A stretch of DNA of 64,000 bases from assembly GCA_029567705.1 (NCBI GenBank), contig JAKPXC010000121.1, positions 1 to 64,000 of the forward strand, read 5' to 3'. The translations under genes and the position numbers were made by a program. The notes beneath the pieces are model-generated. The model searched no databases. It was not told the origin of the DNA and saw only the letters and a program-made list of their open reading frames with translations. This stretch comes from Candidatus Cloacimonadota bacterium (lineage in GTDB: Bacteria > Cloacimonadota > Cloacimonadia > Cloacimonadales > Cloacimonadaceae). Of this stretch, positions 18,606 to 29,497 are shown one piece after another (positions within the stretch are counted from its first letter, which is position 1; each line of letters begins with the position of its first letter).

Positions 18606-20027
18606 TTACAAGCTATAATAAAGCGTCATTTCATAGGGATGCGGACGGTCGTTCACAGCCTTATGTTCTGCCAGCTTCATCTTGATATGGGACTCGATGA
18701 GCTCTTCGTTGAAGACTCCTCCCTGCAGCAGGAAGGCATGATCATCTCTCAAAGCCTGCATGGCCTCTTCCAGATTTGCGGGAATGGAGTGCAAAGTGGC
18801 TTTCTTCTCCTCGCTCCAGGCAAAGATATTGTCATCGATCGGCCCCATGTTCAGTTTGGTAGGGTCAATTTTGTTCTTGATACCATCCAAACCTGCCATC
18901 AAGAGAGCACTCATGGCCAGATAGGGGTTGCAGGTGGCATCACCGGTGCGGAATTCAAAGCGCTTGGTGGCTTCTGTATTGCCATACTTGGGAATGCGAA
19001 TGGCAGCAGAACGGTTTGCCTGACCAAAGATCAGCTTCACCGGAGCTTCAAAGCCCGGAAGTAGACGCTTGAAAGAATTGGTGCTGGGGTTCGTGAAAGC
19101 CACAATAGCTTTCCCATGAGCCAAAATTCCACCGATGAACCAGATGGCTTCCTTGGACAGATCGGCATATCCGCCCTTTTTATAGAACACATTTTTACCT
19201 TTCTTGTGCAGCATCATGTGAAAGTGCATTCCGTTTCCGGCTTGATCGTAAACCGGCTTGGGCATAAAGGTGGCTGTGAGCCCATTCTCCAAGGCTGTGC
19301 GGCGGATGATATCCTTCATAACCATGGTATCATCGCAAATTTTGGGGAATTCCAGCAGTTCAGTCTCAATTTCCTGCTGAGAACTAAGCCCCACTTCATG
19401 ATGATGGTAACGAATCTTGATTCCAAGTTCTTCCATGTGATTGACCATCTCCTGCCGAATCTCGTAGTAACGGTCAAACGGAGTGTCCATGTGGTAACCT
19501 TTGATATCTTGGCGGGAAACGCCATCGGCATCATCAAAATCCACAGGCAGAGAGTCCTTGCACTCGGCACTGGAAATGGTGTAGCCGGCAGAATAACGGT
19601 CTGAATTCATCTCCATGGCATCGAAGAGGTGAAACTCGAGCTCGGGAATCCAGGAGGAACTATCGGCAATCCCGGAGCTGAGCAGATAATCGTGCGCACG
19701 TTTAGCCACGCTGCGGGGGTCTTTCTTCACGCCAATTCTGGTCTCTGCATCGCAGATAGAGCAGATCAGGCGCAGAGTGGGTGTATCATAGTAAGGATCC
19801 AAGCAGGCAGAGGCGAGATCGGGCATCAGCACCATATCTCCGCTCTCCACATCTCTCATCCCGGGAATGCTGGAACCATCGAAGGGCACACCATGTTCCA
19901 GCACAAAGTCCAATCTGCGGGCAGGGAATGTGATGTGATACCACTTCCCGTCCAGGCCGCAATACTTCAGATCAATGGCTTGCACTTCATTGTCTGTGAT
20001 CATTTTTTGCAATTGTTTCTTGTCCAT
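18606..20027 (-). CDS. glnA: glutamine synthetase, type I
   Basis: VPFDGSSIPGMRDVESGDMVLMPD, NGMHFHMMLHKKGKNVF, NPSTNSFKRLLPGFEAPV, KRFEFRTGDATCNPYLAMSALLMAGLDGI; start at MDKKQL with an upstream GGAGAT. Confidence 0.95.
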   Translation of the reverse strand: MDKKQLQKMITDNEVQAIDLKYCGLDGKWYHITFPARRLDFVLEHGVPFDGSSIPGMRDVESGDMVLMPDLASACLDPYYDTPTLRLICSICDAETRIGVKKDPRSVAKRAHDYLLSSGIADSSSWIPELEFHLFDAMEMNSDRYSAGYTISSAECKDSLPVDFDDADGVSRQDIKGYHMDTPFDRYYEIRQEMVNHMEELGIKIRYHHHEVGLSSQQEIETELLEFPKICDDTMVMKDIIRRTALENGLTATFMPKPVYDQAGNGMHFHMMLHKKGKNVFYKKGGYADLSKEAIWFIGGILAHGKAIVAFTNPSTNSFKRLLPGFEAPVKLIFGQANRSAAIRIPKYGNTEATKRFEFRTGDATCNPYLAMSALLMAGLDGIKNKIDPTKLNMGPIDDNIFAWSEEKKATLHSIPANLEEAMQALRDDHAFLLQGGVFNEELIESHIKMKLAEHKAVNDRPHPYEMTLYYSL

Positions 20028-20066
20028 GTCTATCTCCATGTGTGTTTTTTTAAATAGCTTAGCTGC

Positions 20067-20708
20067 CTACAGCAAGCCCCATATCTGCATGATTGATCGA
20101 ACCACAGGCATCACCAGCCTGCCGATCAGATTCAAGCCAAACAGATTGGAAACCAGTATCACTCCAATCAGGATGATCATACCCTTCTTTTCCTGAAGTG
20201 GCCACTGGTAATAAGCCCGATCCGAAAGAAAGATACCCAGCACCTTGGAACCATCCAAAGGTGGCACCGGAATAAGATTGAAAAAGGCCAGTAAAAGATT
20301 GAGATACACCACCATCAAAGCCAATTGCGGTAACAGCATGACACCTGAACCCATGTGATAAACAAAGGTGAAGAGTACCGCTATGCAGATATTGGATATC
20401 GGCCCTGCCAGTGCTGTTAAACCGCTGTCCCTTTTGTAGTTCTTGAAGTTGTAGGGATTGATCGGCACAGGCTTGGCATAACCAAAGATGAAGCCGGCAG
20501 AGAAATATAGTAAGAGCGGCAACACCACCGTGCCAAAGATATCAATATGTTTGATGGGATTGAGGCTCAGCCTTCCCTGTCTTTGTGCAGTGTCGTCTCC
20601 CAACCAGGAAGCAACCCAGGCATGGCTTACTTCATGGATGATGATGGAGTAGAACACTACCACCAGGATTCCGGCCTGCACCAGAAACTTCATAAGGACT
20701 TCGGGCAT
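20067..20708 (-). CDS. site-2 protease family (M50) zinc metalloprotease
   Basis: IIIHEVSHAWVASWLGD (HExxH), NLIPVPPLDGSKVLG, multiple TMs. Confidence 0.9.
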   Translation of the reverse strand: MPEVLMKFLVQAGILVVVFYSIIIHEVSHAWVASWLGDDTAQRQGRLSLNPIKHIDIFGTVVLPLLLYFSAGFIFGYAKPVPINPYNFKNYKRDSGLTALAGPISNICIAVLFTFVYHMGSGVMLLPQLALMVVYLNLLLAFFNLIPVPPLDGSKVLGIFLSDRAYYQWPLQEKKGMIILIGVILVSNLFGLNLIGRLVMPVVRSIMQIWGLL

Positions 20709-21907
20709 TATTTACGAATCCTCAAGTATTTTCTTTTTCCGCATTTGATCACCGCACCATTTGCCAGCTCAATTTCTGTATCAATGGCAGTGTATTTGGT
20801 ACCATCCACCGAGACAGCTCCCTGCAACATCAGCCGTTTTGCTTCACCATTGGTTTCGCAGAGTCCGCTTTCTGTCAGGATGCGGATCAGCTTCAAGCTC
20901 TTCTCCGCAGAAGAAAATTCCGGCATATCTTCGGGGACTTCTTTCTGGGAGAACTGCTTTTCGAAAGCGGCTCTGGCTTCATCCGCTGCCTCTGTTCCAT
21001 GATAAAGCTTTACGATTTCCCAGCCCAGACGCTTCTTGGCCAGCATGGGATTTACTCCTGATTCGAGCTCCTCTTTGATCTTCTGGATCTCGTCAGGATG
21101 AAGCGTGGTAGCGTAGTTATAATAATTTACAATCAGTTTGTCCGGGATGGACATCACTTTACCAAATTTCTCTGCAGGTGGATCAAAGACGGCAATATAG
21201 TTATTCATAGATTTGCTCATCTTGTTCACACCATCGGTTCCCATCAGAATGGGAGAAAGCACAGCGACCTGCTGTTCCTGGCCGAAATAGCGCTGCATGT
21301 CCCGCCCTGCCAGGATGTTAAACTTTTGTTCTGTGGCTCCCAATTCCACATCACTTTGAATCGCAACAGAATCATAGCCCTGCAGGATGGGATACATGAT
21401 CTCGTGCATACCCAGAGGCAGGCCTTGCTCGTAACGGTTACGGAAGGTATCGTGGGCCAAGAACTGAGCCAGAGTAAATTTGCCCATCAGCTTGATTACA
21501 TCGGTCATGCCCATACTGCCGAACCACTCCGTTTGGTAGCGAATCTCGGTGCGAGCCGGATCCAATACTGTAAAGAGCTGCTCCATATACTTGGCGGAGT
21601 TTTCCAGAATCTGCTCTTTGGTAAGCGGAGGACGGGAGTCGTCTCTTCCGGTGGGATCTCCGATCTGGGCGGTGAAGTCTCCAATGATGATCATACCAAT
21701 ATGTCCCATATCTTGAAATTCCCGCATTTTGCGAATGGGCACCAGGTGACCGATATGGACGTCGTAACCGGTGGGGTCTATCCCATATTTGATACGGAGT
21801 GGAACTCCGGTTTTGGCAGATTTCTCCAGCTTTTTCACCAGTTCATCCACAGGGATGATCTCTTCCACACCTTTCTTTATCACTTTTAGTTCGTTTTCAA
21901 AGTTCAT
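20708..21907 (-). CDS. tyrS: tyrosyl-tRNA synthetase
   Basis: GIDPTGYDVHIGHLVPIRKMREFQ (HIGH), KMSKSMNN (KMSKS), C-terminal S4 domain. Confidence 0.92.
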   Translation of the reverse strand: MNFENELKVIKKGVEEIIPVDELVKKLEKSAKTGVPLRIKYGIDPTGYDVHIGHLVPIRKMREFQDMGHIGMIIIGDFTAQIGDPTGRDDSRPPLTKEQILENSAKYMEQLFTVLDPARTEIRYQTEWFGSMGMTDVIKLMGKFTLAQFLAHDTFRNRYEQGLPLGMHEIMYPILQGYDSVAIQSDVELGATEQKFNILAGRDMQRYFGQEQQVAVLSPILMGTDGVNKMSKSMNNYIAVFDPPAEKFGKVMSIPDKLIVNYYNYATTLHPDEIQKIKEELESGVNPMLAKKRLGWEIVKLYHGTEAADEARAAFEKQFSQKEVPEDMPEFSSAEKSLKLIRILTESGLCETNGEAKRLMLQGAVSVDGTKYTAIDTEIELANGAVIKCGKRKYLRIRK

Positions 21908-22046
21908 GGTTTTCTTCCGTTAAATTTGGTTCCGTCACGACATTAGAGCCTGCCTCTTTTGTCAAGCGAAACCCGCCCTTCTAGAGTATCTAAACTCCGT
22001 TCTGTGTGAACAGCACACAATCTACCAGGTTTTCAGGGCTGGGACG

Positions 22047-25000
22047 TTACTGCTCTGCCACCACCTTGTAGAAAGACCTCGTCCCGGGTGCCACTTGTGA
22101 CCAGCTTGTGGTAGCAGAAGTTCCCACCGATTGCCAAGAGCCATCGGGGCTATCGCTGCGATATATCCTGAACTGCGTTACAGTTACAGGGTATGTCCAG
22201 CTAAGATGAATCCGGTTGTTGGAAGAATTGTAGGATATCGTTGGCGTCGGAACCTGAGGCAGAGCCAGCCAGGAGATCAGATTGTAGCTGTCCTGATCAA
22301 AATCCTCTCCTGCAAAGGCTCCACTGGGATTTGAGAAGGATACAGAACCTTGATTTACACTTTTCGACACGTTATATGCACCGCTCCAGACATTGGCAGG
22401 GAAGACAGCGCCGCTGATCTGCAGAATTTGGTTGTTATTGATAGTCAGGAGGCAGCCTCCGCTGGCACCTTCCTGGAATCGGCAGTTATTGAAGCTGTGC
22501 TCAGAATCGACTAACGCGCCGGACTTTACGTTGATACCGCTGGTACCCATGTACTCGAAAAGAGCCCAGTCCGCAGAGATGATCCCTCCGCTTTCTATGT
22601 TGCAGATGTAGTATCCGCTCTGACGTGAGAGTTTGGCATAATGCCCGGAGCTCCCAATCAGTTGCAGCTTACCACCGCTGTTTACGGTTAGTGTTTTCGC
22701 ACTTGCAAGCTCAAACTCGGCATCTGAATCTATTTCCAAAACACCGGTGCTACCAATAGTGACATTTCCGGTGCTGCGATAGAGATGTCCATTCAGATCG
22801 AGCACTCCACTGTTGATAATCACGTTTCCCCCTCCCAATCCATATACGTCGGAACTCAGGATGAGCACGCTACCGACGGTCTTGTTTAGTGCCAGTGAGC
22901 GTATGTAAGTGGAGGAGGGAAGGCCAAAGCTCTGAGCCCCAGTTCCTTGGAAAGAAATGGTGTTGTTGTTATTGGGATCCCAGGACGTATTAGCCCCCAA
23001 GTTCAGGTTACCATAGAACCTATGTGTGATCCCGCTGGCCTGATCCTGCCATGTACAATTACTTAAGTTACAATTGCCATAAATCCTGACAGCCTGGTCG
23101 ACTTTGAAGTACACAGCGCTGCTTTTATCAACGTTCAGATGATAGACATCCCAGACATCATCGTTGGTCAATACGATAGTTTGGAGACCTCCTCCGAATG
23201 TGAGAGTTGATGTACCCGGATTGAAACCCAGGACAGCCGAATAAGTGTTATTGGCATCTGTCCAGTTTCGGTCCACCCGGATAAACAGGTTACTCCCGCC
23301 TGCGGCATTCAAACCTGCTCCGCTACTGATGCTGAGATCTCTGCCGATGCTTAACCGGCTGTTGTTCTTCATATTCAGCGTGCCATCCATAATCTGGAGA
23401 TCGTAGAGAACACTCAGTTCGACTCCCGGCGAAAGTTCAAAGTTGTCCGCTACAGAGGAGCTATTGTTGATGATTATCCCATAAACCGTCTCAGAGGTGC
23501 TGAATCCTGTGTTCTGAGAATCTCCCAGGAAGCTGATAACCGAACTGCCTTCATAGAAATTGGCAGCCCCGGAGTTGTTGGTCCAAGTTCCCTTGAGGTT
23601 TATAGCATAGTTATTGGTAGAGAATCCTCCAGAAGAAATAAGGAGATTGCCATTGAGCGTCAAGGCTGCCTGGAGATAGCATATCTTGGCAGGATTGAGG
23701 TTGATAGTAAGGTTATTGAGATAATTGCCTGAAGACATGATCAGGGCAGGATTATCACTGCCAAAGATCTCCAGAGTACCTCCATTCTGCTGAAAGGCAC
23801 CGGCTTCCGAGGCGTTGAAGCCCACTCCGGCACGGAAGGTTCCACCGCTCCAAATCCGGTTGGCATGTGAGTACAGATAAACAGAATTATGCGTGATCTC
23901 ATAGGTACCGCTATAGAGCTGGATAGCACCACGCAGTTGGATCACTGAACGATCCTGTTCTGGCCGGGAGGGATCGGGCAATACTGCCTGGCGCCAAGCT
24001 ACATCATTACGAAATACACCCTGATTGATTGTCATGTGCGATGTGTTGGAAGTAGTATAGACTCCGTGAACGATAAGCTCCCCCGGACCGATATCCACTA
24101 TTCCGTTGTGAACAAAGTTTCCATCCACCACGCAGGTACTTCCATCTCCTATCTCTAACCATGCCTCAGCGTACAGATTGATCAAGCCATTCACAGTGCA
24201 CGAAATCTCCCCCAGGATAAGGCCGTTAGCCGGGTTGATAACCAGGTTGTTGGCAATAAGCAGAGTGCCGGTGCTGCTGGGATCAACCACGAAATTACTT
24301 TCATCTCCCCCACCATTTCCACTGAGGGTCAAGTTGCCAAAACGACTGCCACCCGTACCACAATAGATATTGGCATCGTAGTCTGGCGAGAGGGTGGTGA
24401 CTGTTCCGCTGAGATCCACATTTGCTCCGCTTTCAAAACGCCAGTTCCCGGAACAATAGATGAGACCTGTTGAGATCATAGCGGAAGAGCTGCCATACCA
24501 ATTGAAATCATCTCCGCAAGTGATGGTTCCGGAGCTCATGGTTAAACCGGAGTAGATGTTGATATCATTCCAGGCAGTGATGGGATTGCTTCCCAAATCA
24601 AGTGTACCTGCCAAGACGCTCAGGCTGCCATGACAGATAATCTCGGTCGTTAATATAACCCCTTCAGTTCTATAATCTATCAGGCGTTCATATTCTCGAT
24701 GGCTCAGGCTCTGGCTTACAGCATAACGGGTAGGTGTTTTATTGACCGTCAAGTCGTTCAGATAGTTGCTGGCCAGCATAGCTATACCGGTGGTGCCACT
24801 TCCATATAACTCAAGACTGCCTCCAGTAAATTGTGCTTCCGAGCGGGTCGAAGTCACGTTCCCGTTGCAACGGATAGTGCCACCAGTTACATTCACAGTA
24901 AGAGGATTCATTCCTGTGATAGAGATACCCCTGTCTTTCCAATCAATCGTTCCTGCCGACATCGTAACACCTGCTTCGGCTGAGTATGCCCAGTAGCAAT

Positions 25001-27752
25001 CTCCCAGACCTCCCCAGATATTTATGGTGCCGCCGTAATTATAGAGTTTCCCATTCAAATCCGGCCAAGCGCTGGCATCCTGATACAGATTGATAACACC
25101 GTTGGGATTGACCCAGAACCCGCCATAGATGCCATTGTCTGCCAGATCATTGGCAGTAAAGGTTCCGGAGAGCACATCTATTCCGCCTTCCACCCAGTCA
25201 TAGCTGTTACAGGTTACCGTGGTGGAGACGTTATTCAGGCGAAGTGCAGCTCCGCAATTGACCTTCAGGATATTGAAATCTTCAGTGTTGTAAACGTATT
25301 GGTGAGCAGGTCCGTTAAACTCCACCGTTCCGGAGCCTTCCATAAAAGCTGTAGGGCCTACACTGTTGGTCCAACCACCTTGCAGTTTCATGTAGTTTGA
25401 AGCGTAGACTGAACCTGAACTCAGATAGAATGAGCCATTAAGATTCAGCTCCGATGGCAGCAGGACGCTTCCGCTACCGGTTTTATCCACCCGCAGATCA
25501 AACAGATAATCATCGCTGTTCAAGGTAATGCTGGTGGTGGAGCTTCCTCCCATCTTTATGGTGCCGGCATTGCAATGCAGACTGGCGGTTTCATCCACAT
25601 GCAGATTTCCATAGATCGTGATGGTTCGCCCGGTGGAGAATAGGAACTCACCATTTCCCAGCACTTGCATATCTCCATATACGTATACATCACTGGTCGA
25701 CCCTGCTCCGAAGATCAGCCGGCCGGAACTGCCTTTTTCGCAGATCAGATCGTGGAAACTGGACATATTCAAGCAAGTTATTGTAGATTCACCTGAACCG
25801 ATGAACTTCACTGATCCATGGTTCAGAGCCAGATTTGCTCCGCTGGCTACGTTCATGTTTCCATGGAGGATAATCTGAGGTTCGTTTGAGAACTGAATAG
25901 AGACCCCCGGCATCCAGTTGATATCACCCAGTGAAAAGAACTGCCCTGCGCTGTTATTCATGATCAAAGTACCAGCTACAGAGGCATTGCCATTGATCCC
26001 CATGGTTTTGGAAGATACGTTCAAGCTCCCACCCGTCTCAATGGTTAGATCTTTGCTGCTGGCATTAACGTTTAGAGTGGGATAGCGTGGGCAGCCTGCC
26101 GGTATCACCGCATCCCTGCTACTGGTTGGTACTCCTGCAGTCCAGTTACCGGTATCGTCCCAGTTAACGCTGCTGTTACCTGTCCATCGAGATACGGGAC
26201 TGGTTCGTACCTTGAAGGTAATGCTGTTCGCTCCGGAAGCACTCACATCATAGATCACCAGGTTACCATCCGGCGTAGTAACCGTATCTACCCAAAGCCA
26301 AGGCTTGGGATCGGTGAAATTATTGATTTCAGTTCGCAAAGACTGCTGAGAGAAAAATGCCGCATAAGGAGTGCCGTTACTATCCACATCTCCACCCGGA
26401 CGATAGACGTAGACCTCGTCGGGAGGTCCCTGCGAATTGCCGTTGATCCCGGCAGAATTGATGCGGTAGACGATCAGCCCTGAGCCGGGTACTCCATCAT
26501 CGTAGGGTGCTGTTTGACGGCGATATTCCAGCATATAGTACTGTGAAGGAATTGTAGATGCTATTTTGTAACATGAGTAGGGTGAACTGTCGATTGCCTG
26601 CAGCGTATAAGTAGTCCCAGTGGAGGTGGGTGTGATGGTGGGGATAGTACTAAACCAGGTACCATATTTCCATTTCATGTAGGTAAGCCAGAACTGAGTG
26701 TTATCACTATCCATCAGGTCCCAACGGCTGACAGGAGAGATTGTGTTCCACGGGAACACGCTGCCCATGGGAGCGTTGCTGTAATGGTAAAGATCAGGGG
26801 CTCCGATCATATGACCCATTTCGTGACAGATCACACTGAGCCCCAGTCCGGTTTCAAAATCCAGCACAAAGTGATTTACATTTTTACCATTGATCGTGCC
26901 AAGTGATCCACTCCAGGACCAGTGAGCCGGCCAAAGAATGTCACCCCAGGTATCGTCACTGCCTGCAATGATAAAGGTAAGGGCATCAACGATCCCGTTG
27001 TTATCGTTATCCACATTCATGTTATCCGGAATCAGAGGATTTAAGTAATCCAGCATCTCTGTGATTAATGCGGCCAGTCTGGTTTGACCCTGGACATCAG
27101 TTTCATAGCCACTGGGATTGCTGCTGGCATTATATGGGCTGTAATATCCACGAATATGGTCTGCTTCCAGAGATACCACAAGTCCGCCTGCACCGGCAGA
27201 GGGGTATAGCGACGCATTGAGTGTGAGCTGATTGCTGGACATTGTGCTATAGAAGTGTTTTAGTGAGGGGCCCCCAGACAAATTGAAGAAGTTATCATAG
27301 TGAGCATAGTTATGTGCGGAAGAGAACTCCCCCTGCCCGCTAAAATGCACGAAAGCAACGATACTATTTACAGATCCGGTGGGTGATGCCCGATTGCCGC
27401 TGTCGCGATTCCTTTGATTCTGTGCAGCCCGAGCTAAAGCAGCAGTTTGATCTGGTATCAAGCCAGGAGTAATTCCGACCGACCCCGGATCCAGAGTCCC
27501 CACCCGGTAACCGGATGCCCGGAAGGAACTGCCTGAATTCTCGGCGTAGACTGCAAACCCGGTATTGACATCTTTTAGGATTGTGTAGCCCCTCTCATCA
27601 TGTACCCGATGATAATACTCGTCTCCACTCACTAAAAGCTGTAATTCGCTGCCATCCGGCTGAGTGAAAGTGAAGGGTCGGTTTTCAACCCGATTTCCCG
27701 CAAGACCGATCGTAAGCAAAACAACGTAAATAGCCAAAATGATTCGCTTCAT
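22047..27752 (-). CDS. M6 family metalloprotease with long beta-helix/Ig-like repeat region and terminal FnIII domain
   Basis: SVICHEMGHMIGAPDLYHYSNAPMGS (HExxH), GSGLIVYRINSAGINGNSQGPPDEVYVYRPGG; long repetitive SGTxxANDLADNG/GGTIRCNGN-type segments; start at MKRIILAIYVVLL. Confidence 0.85.
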   Translation of the reverse strand: MKRIILAIYVVLLTIGLAGNRVENRPFTFTQPDGSELQLLVSGDEYYHRVHDERGYTILKDVNTGFAVYAENSGSSFRASGYRVGTLDPGSVGITPGLIPDQTAALARAAQNQRNRDSGNRASPTGSVNSIVAFVHFSGQGEFSSAHNYAHYDNFFNLSGGPSLKHFYSTMSSNQLTLNASLYPSAGAGGLVVSLEADHIRGYYSPYNASSNPSGYETDVQGQTRLAALITEMLDYLNPLIPDNMNVDNDNNGIVDALTFIIAGSDDTWGDILWPAHWSWSGSLGTINGKNVNHFVLDFETGLGLSVICHEMGHMIGAPDLYHYSNAPMGSVFPWNTISPVSRWDLMDSDNTQFWLTYMKWKYGTWFSTIPTITPTSTGTTYTLQAIDSSPYSCYKIASTIPSQYYMLEYRRQTAPYDDGVPGSGLIVYRINSAGINGNSQGPPDEVYVYRPGGDVDSNGTPYAAFFSQQSLRTEINNFTDPKPWLWVDTVTTPDGNLVIYDVSASGANSITFKVRTSPVSRWTGNSSVNWDDTGNWTAGVPTSSRDAVIPAGCPRYPTLNVNASSKDLTIETGGSLNVSSKTMGINGNASVAGTLIMNNSAGQFFSLGDINWMPGVSIQFSNEPQIILHGNMNVASGANLALNHGSVKFIGSGESTITCLNMSSFHDLICEKGSSGRLIFGAGSTSDVYVYGDMQVLGNGEFLFSTGRTITIYGNLHVDETASLHCNAGTIKMGGSSTTSITLNSDDYLFDLRVDKTGSGSVLLPSELNLNGSFYLSSGSVYASNYMKLQGGWTNSVGPTAFMEGSGTVEFNGPAHQYVYNTEDFNILKVNCGAALRLNNVSTTVTCNSYDWVEGGIDVLSGTFTANDLADNGIYGGFWVNPNGVINLYQDASAWPDLNGKLYNYGGTINIWGGLGDCYWAYSAEAGVTMSAGTIDWKDRGISITGMNPLTVNVTGGTIRCNGNVTSTRSEAQFTGGSLELYGSGTTGIAMLASNYLNDLTVNKTPTRYAVSQSLSHREYERLIDYRTEGVILTTEIICHGSLSVLAGTLDLGSNPITAWNDINIYSGLTMSSGTITCGDDFNWYGSSSAMISTGLIYCSGNWRFESGANVDLSGTVTTLSPDYDANIYCGTGGSRFGNLTLSGNGGGDESNFVVDPSSTGTLLIANNLVINPANGLILGEISCTVNGLINLYAEAWLEIGDGSTCVVDGNFVHNGIVDIGPGELIVHGVYTTSNTSHMTINQGVFRNDVAWRQAVLPDPSRPEQDRSVIQLRGAIQLYSGTYEITHNSVYLYSHANRIWSGGTFRAGVGFNASEAGAFQQNGGTLEIFGSDNPALIMSSGNYLNNLTINLNPAKICYLQAALTLNGNLLISSGGFSTNNYAINLKGTWTNNSGAANFYEGSSVISFLGDSQNTGFSTSETVYGIIINNSSSVADNFELSPGVELSVLYDLQIMDGTLNMKNNSRLSIGRDLSISSGAGLNAAGGSNLFIRVDRNWTDANNTYSAVLGFNPGTSTLTFGGGLQTIVLTNDDVWDVYHLNVDKSSAVYFKVDQAVRIYGNCNLSNCTWQDQASGITHRFYGNLNLGANTSWDPNNNNTISFQGTGAQSFGLPSSTYIRSLALNKTVGSVLILSSDVYGLGGGNVIINSGVLDLNGHLYRSTGNVTIGSTGVLEIDSDAEFELASAKTLTVNSGGKLQLIGSSGHYAKLSRQSGYYICNIESGGIISADWALFEYMGTSGINVKSGALVDSEHSFNNCRFQEGASGGCLLTINNNQILQISGAVFPANVWSGAYNVSKSVNQGSVSFSNPSGAFAGEDFDQDSYNLISWLALPQVPTPTISYNSSNNRIHLSWTYPVTVTQFRIYRSDSPDGSWQSVGTSATTSWSQVAPGTRSFYKVVAEQ

Positions 27753-28156
27753 ACACAACTCCTTATTCAGAGCGCTTTCTCGCCCGTCGTTCATGATGCC
27801 AATAACATACAAGACTTTTTTCTTCTCCATGTAATGAACAACTGATCGTAGTCAATAAATATCTTGTGAGAGTAGTGCTGATTTCGTTTCTCTTGTTGCA
27901 GAAATTCTACGGTGCTCCCCTATGCCTTCCTAATACGATTCCTTAACCCATCCTTAACCTCAGCTAAGGAATTGTTTATACTGCTATTAGTTACGGCTTA
28001 CGCATCTGATAGGCAATCCAAGTGTATGAGATGCAGAGTGTTGGCCGCTATCTGCTAGGGATTCCCCGCTGACCCTGGAAATAACCGATTGATTCATTAT
28101 GGGGCAGTAAGCCCATGTGAACCATCAGCTATCGAGTGAAACAACCGGATAAATAA

Positions 28157-28205
28157 ATCGCCGGCAGGGGGACCGCCGGCGATTACCAAGCTCGGGGAGA
28201 GCTTG
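28157..28205 (-). terminator. tandem hairpins downstream of ftsZ; distal one terminator-like
   Basis: ATCGCCGGC(28157-28165)/GCCGGCGAT(28175-28183) followed on the minus strand by TTATTTAT; second hairpin CAAGCTC(28187-28193)/GAGCTTG(28199-28205). Confidence 0.65.
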
Positions 28206-28231
28206 TTCTATACTTAATGGTAAGTGAGGGC

Positions 28232-29485
28232 TTAGTCGAGGGCTCTCAGAAAGGCAGGTATATCGGTTCTGAGAGTCGATAATCTGGTGTTTTCTTCCTT
28301 GCTTCTTTCCTGAGGGGCAAGGTTTTGTCTGGGAGTAATCTTGAGTCTTTCAAAGATAGATTCGATATCTCCGTCATCTTCCGTATTATTGGGTAGGACG
28401 GGAGGTGGCGGTGGATTGCGATCGTCGTCCTTATGGCTTGTTTCACGGTTGGTTTCGCGGAAAGGTTCTTTGACAGGTTCCGGTGTAGCCCATGAAGGTG
28501 GAGTCACCTCCAAAATGTGATCAGTCATGCTGTTCTTCAAGCCTGTTGCGATAATGGTAACAGATATTTTGCCTTCCATGGCCTCGTCGAAGATCAGGCC
28601 GGTGATGATATTGGCAGCCGTGCCGGTTTCGTTGATCACCACGTTGGAAATCTCCTGGAATTCGCTCATTTTCATGTCATTCCCGGCAGTGATGTTGATA
28701 AGCATGGATTGACATCCTGCCAGGTCTATATCTGCCAGGAGTGGGTTGTTGATGGCAGCTTTGGCGGCATTGACGGAACGGTTGTCACCTTCCGCAGTGC
28801 CGGTGCCCATCAGAGCATAACCCATGTTTTGCATCACGGCTTTCACGTCTGCAAAATCAACATTGATGTATCCGGTCACATTGATTATATCTGAAACAGC
28901 TTTTACAGCTTCAAACAGGACGTTATCGGCATACATAAAGCCATTGGCAACACTCATTTCGGGATAGATGTCGCAAAGTTTCTGATTTGGTATCAGGATC
29001 AGAGTATCCACATACTCTTTAAGATTGGTAATGCCTTCTGAGGCATTGTCTTTTCTCTTCTTACCTTCGAACTCGAAGGGAGTGGTGACTATCCCAACCG
29101 TCAGGATGCCCATTTCACGGGCAATTTTCGCTATGATGGGTGCACCACCTGTTCCGGTGCCACCACCCATTCCGGCAGTGATAAAACACATATCAGCACC
29201 ATCGAGATGGCTCTTAATTTCGTCCTTGGATTCTTCTGCAGCACGTGAGCCCAGATCCGGATTTGCTCCGGTACCCAGCCCGCGGGTGAGCTTTTTGCCA
29301 AGTTGCAAGGTGATTTTCGCCTTTGATTTGGCAATGTCTGATGAGTCTGTGTTGGCAGCGACAAACTCCACGCCTGTGAGTCCATTGCGAATCATAGTAT
29401 TTACGGCATTTCCACCGGAACCACCAACGCCCAGGACCTTGATATTGGTGCCTATTTGTGCAGGTTTTTCGTCAAATTCGATCAT
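28232..29485 (-). CDS. ftsZ: cell division protein FtsZ
   Basis: IKVLGVGGSGGNAVNTMI, FITAGMGGGTGTGGAPIIAKIA tubulin signature. Confidence 0.96.
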   Translation of the reverse strand: MIEFDEKPAQIGTNIKVLGVGGSGGNAVNTMIRNGLTGVEFVAANTDSSDIAKSKAKITLQLGKKLTRGLGTGANPDLGSRAAEESKDEIKSHLDGADMCFITAGMGGGTGTGGAPIIAKIAREMGILTVGIVTTPFEFEGKKRKDNASEGITNLKEYVDTLILIPNQKLCDIYPEMSVANGFMYADNVLFEAVKAVSDIINVTGYINVDFADVKAVMQNMGYALMGTGTAEGDNRSVNAAKAAINNPLLADIDLAGCQSMLINITAGNDMKMSEFQEISNVVINETGTAANIITGLIFDEAMEGKISVTIIATGLKNSMTDHILEVTPPSWATPEPVKEPFRETNRETSHKDDDRNPPPPPVLPNNTEDDGDIESIFERLKITPRQNLAPQERSKEENTRLSTLRTDIPAFLRALD

Positions 29486-29497
29486 GTTTTCCCCCAT

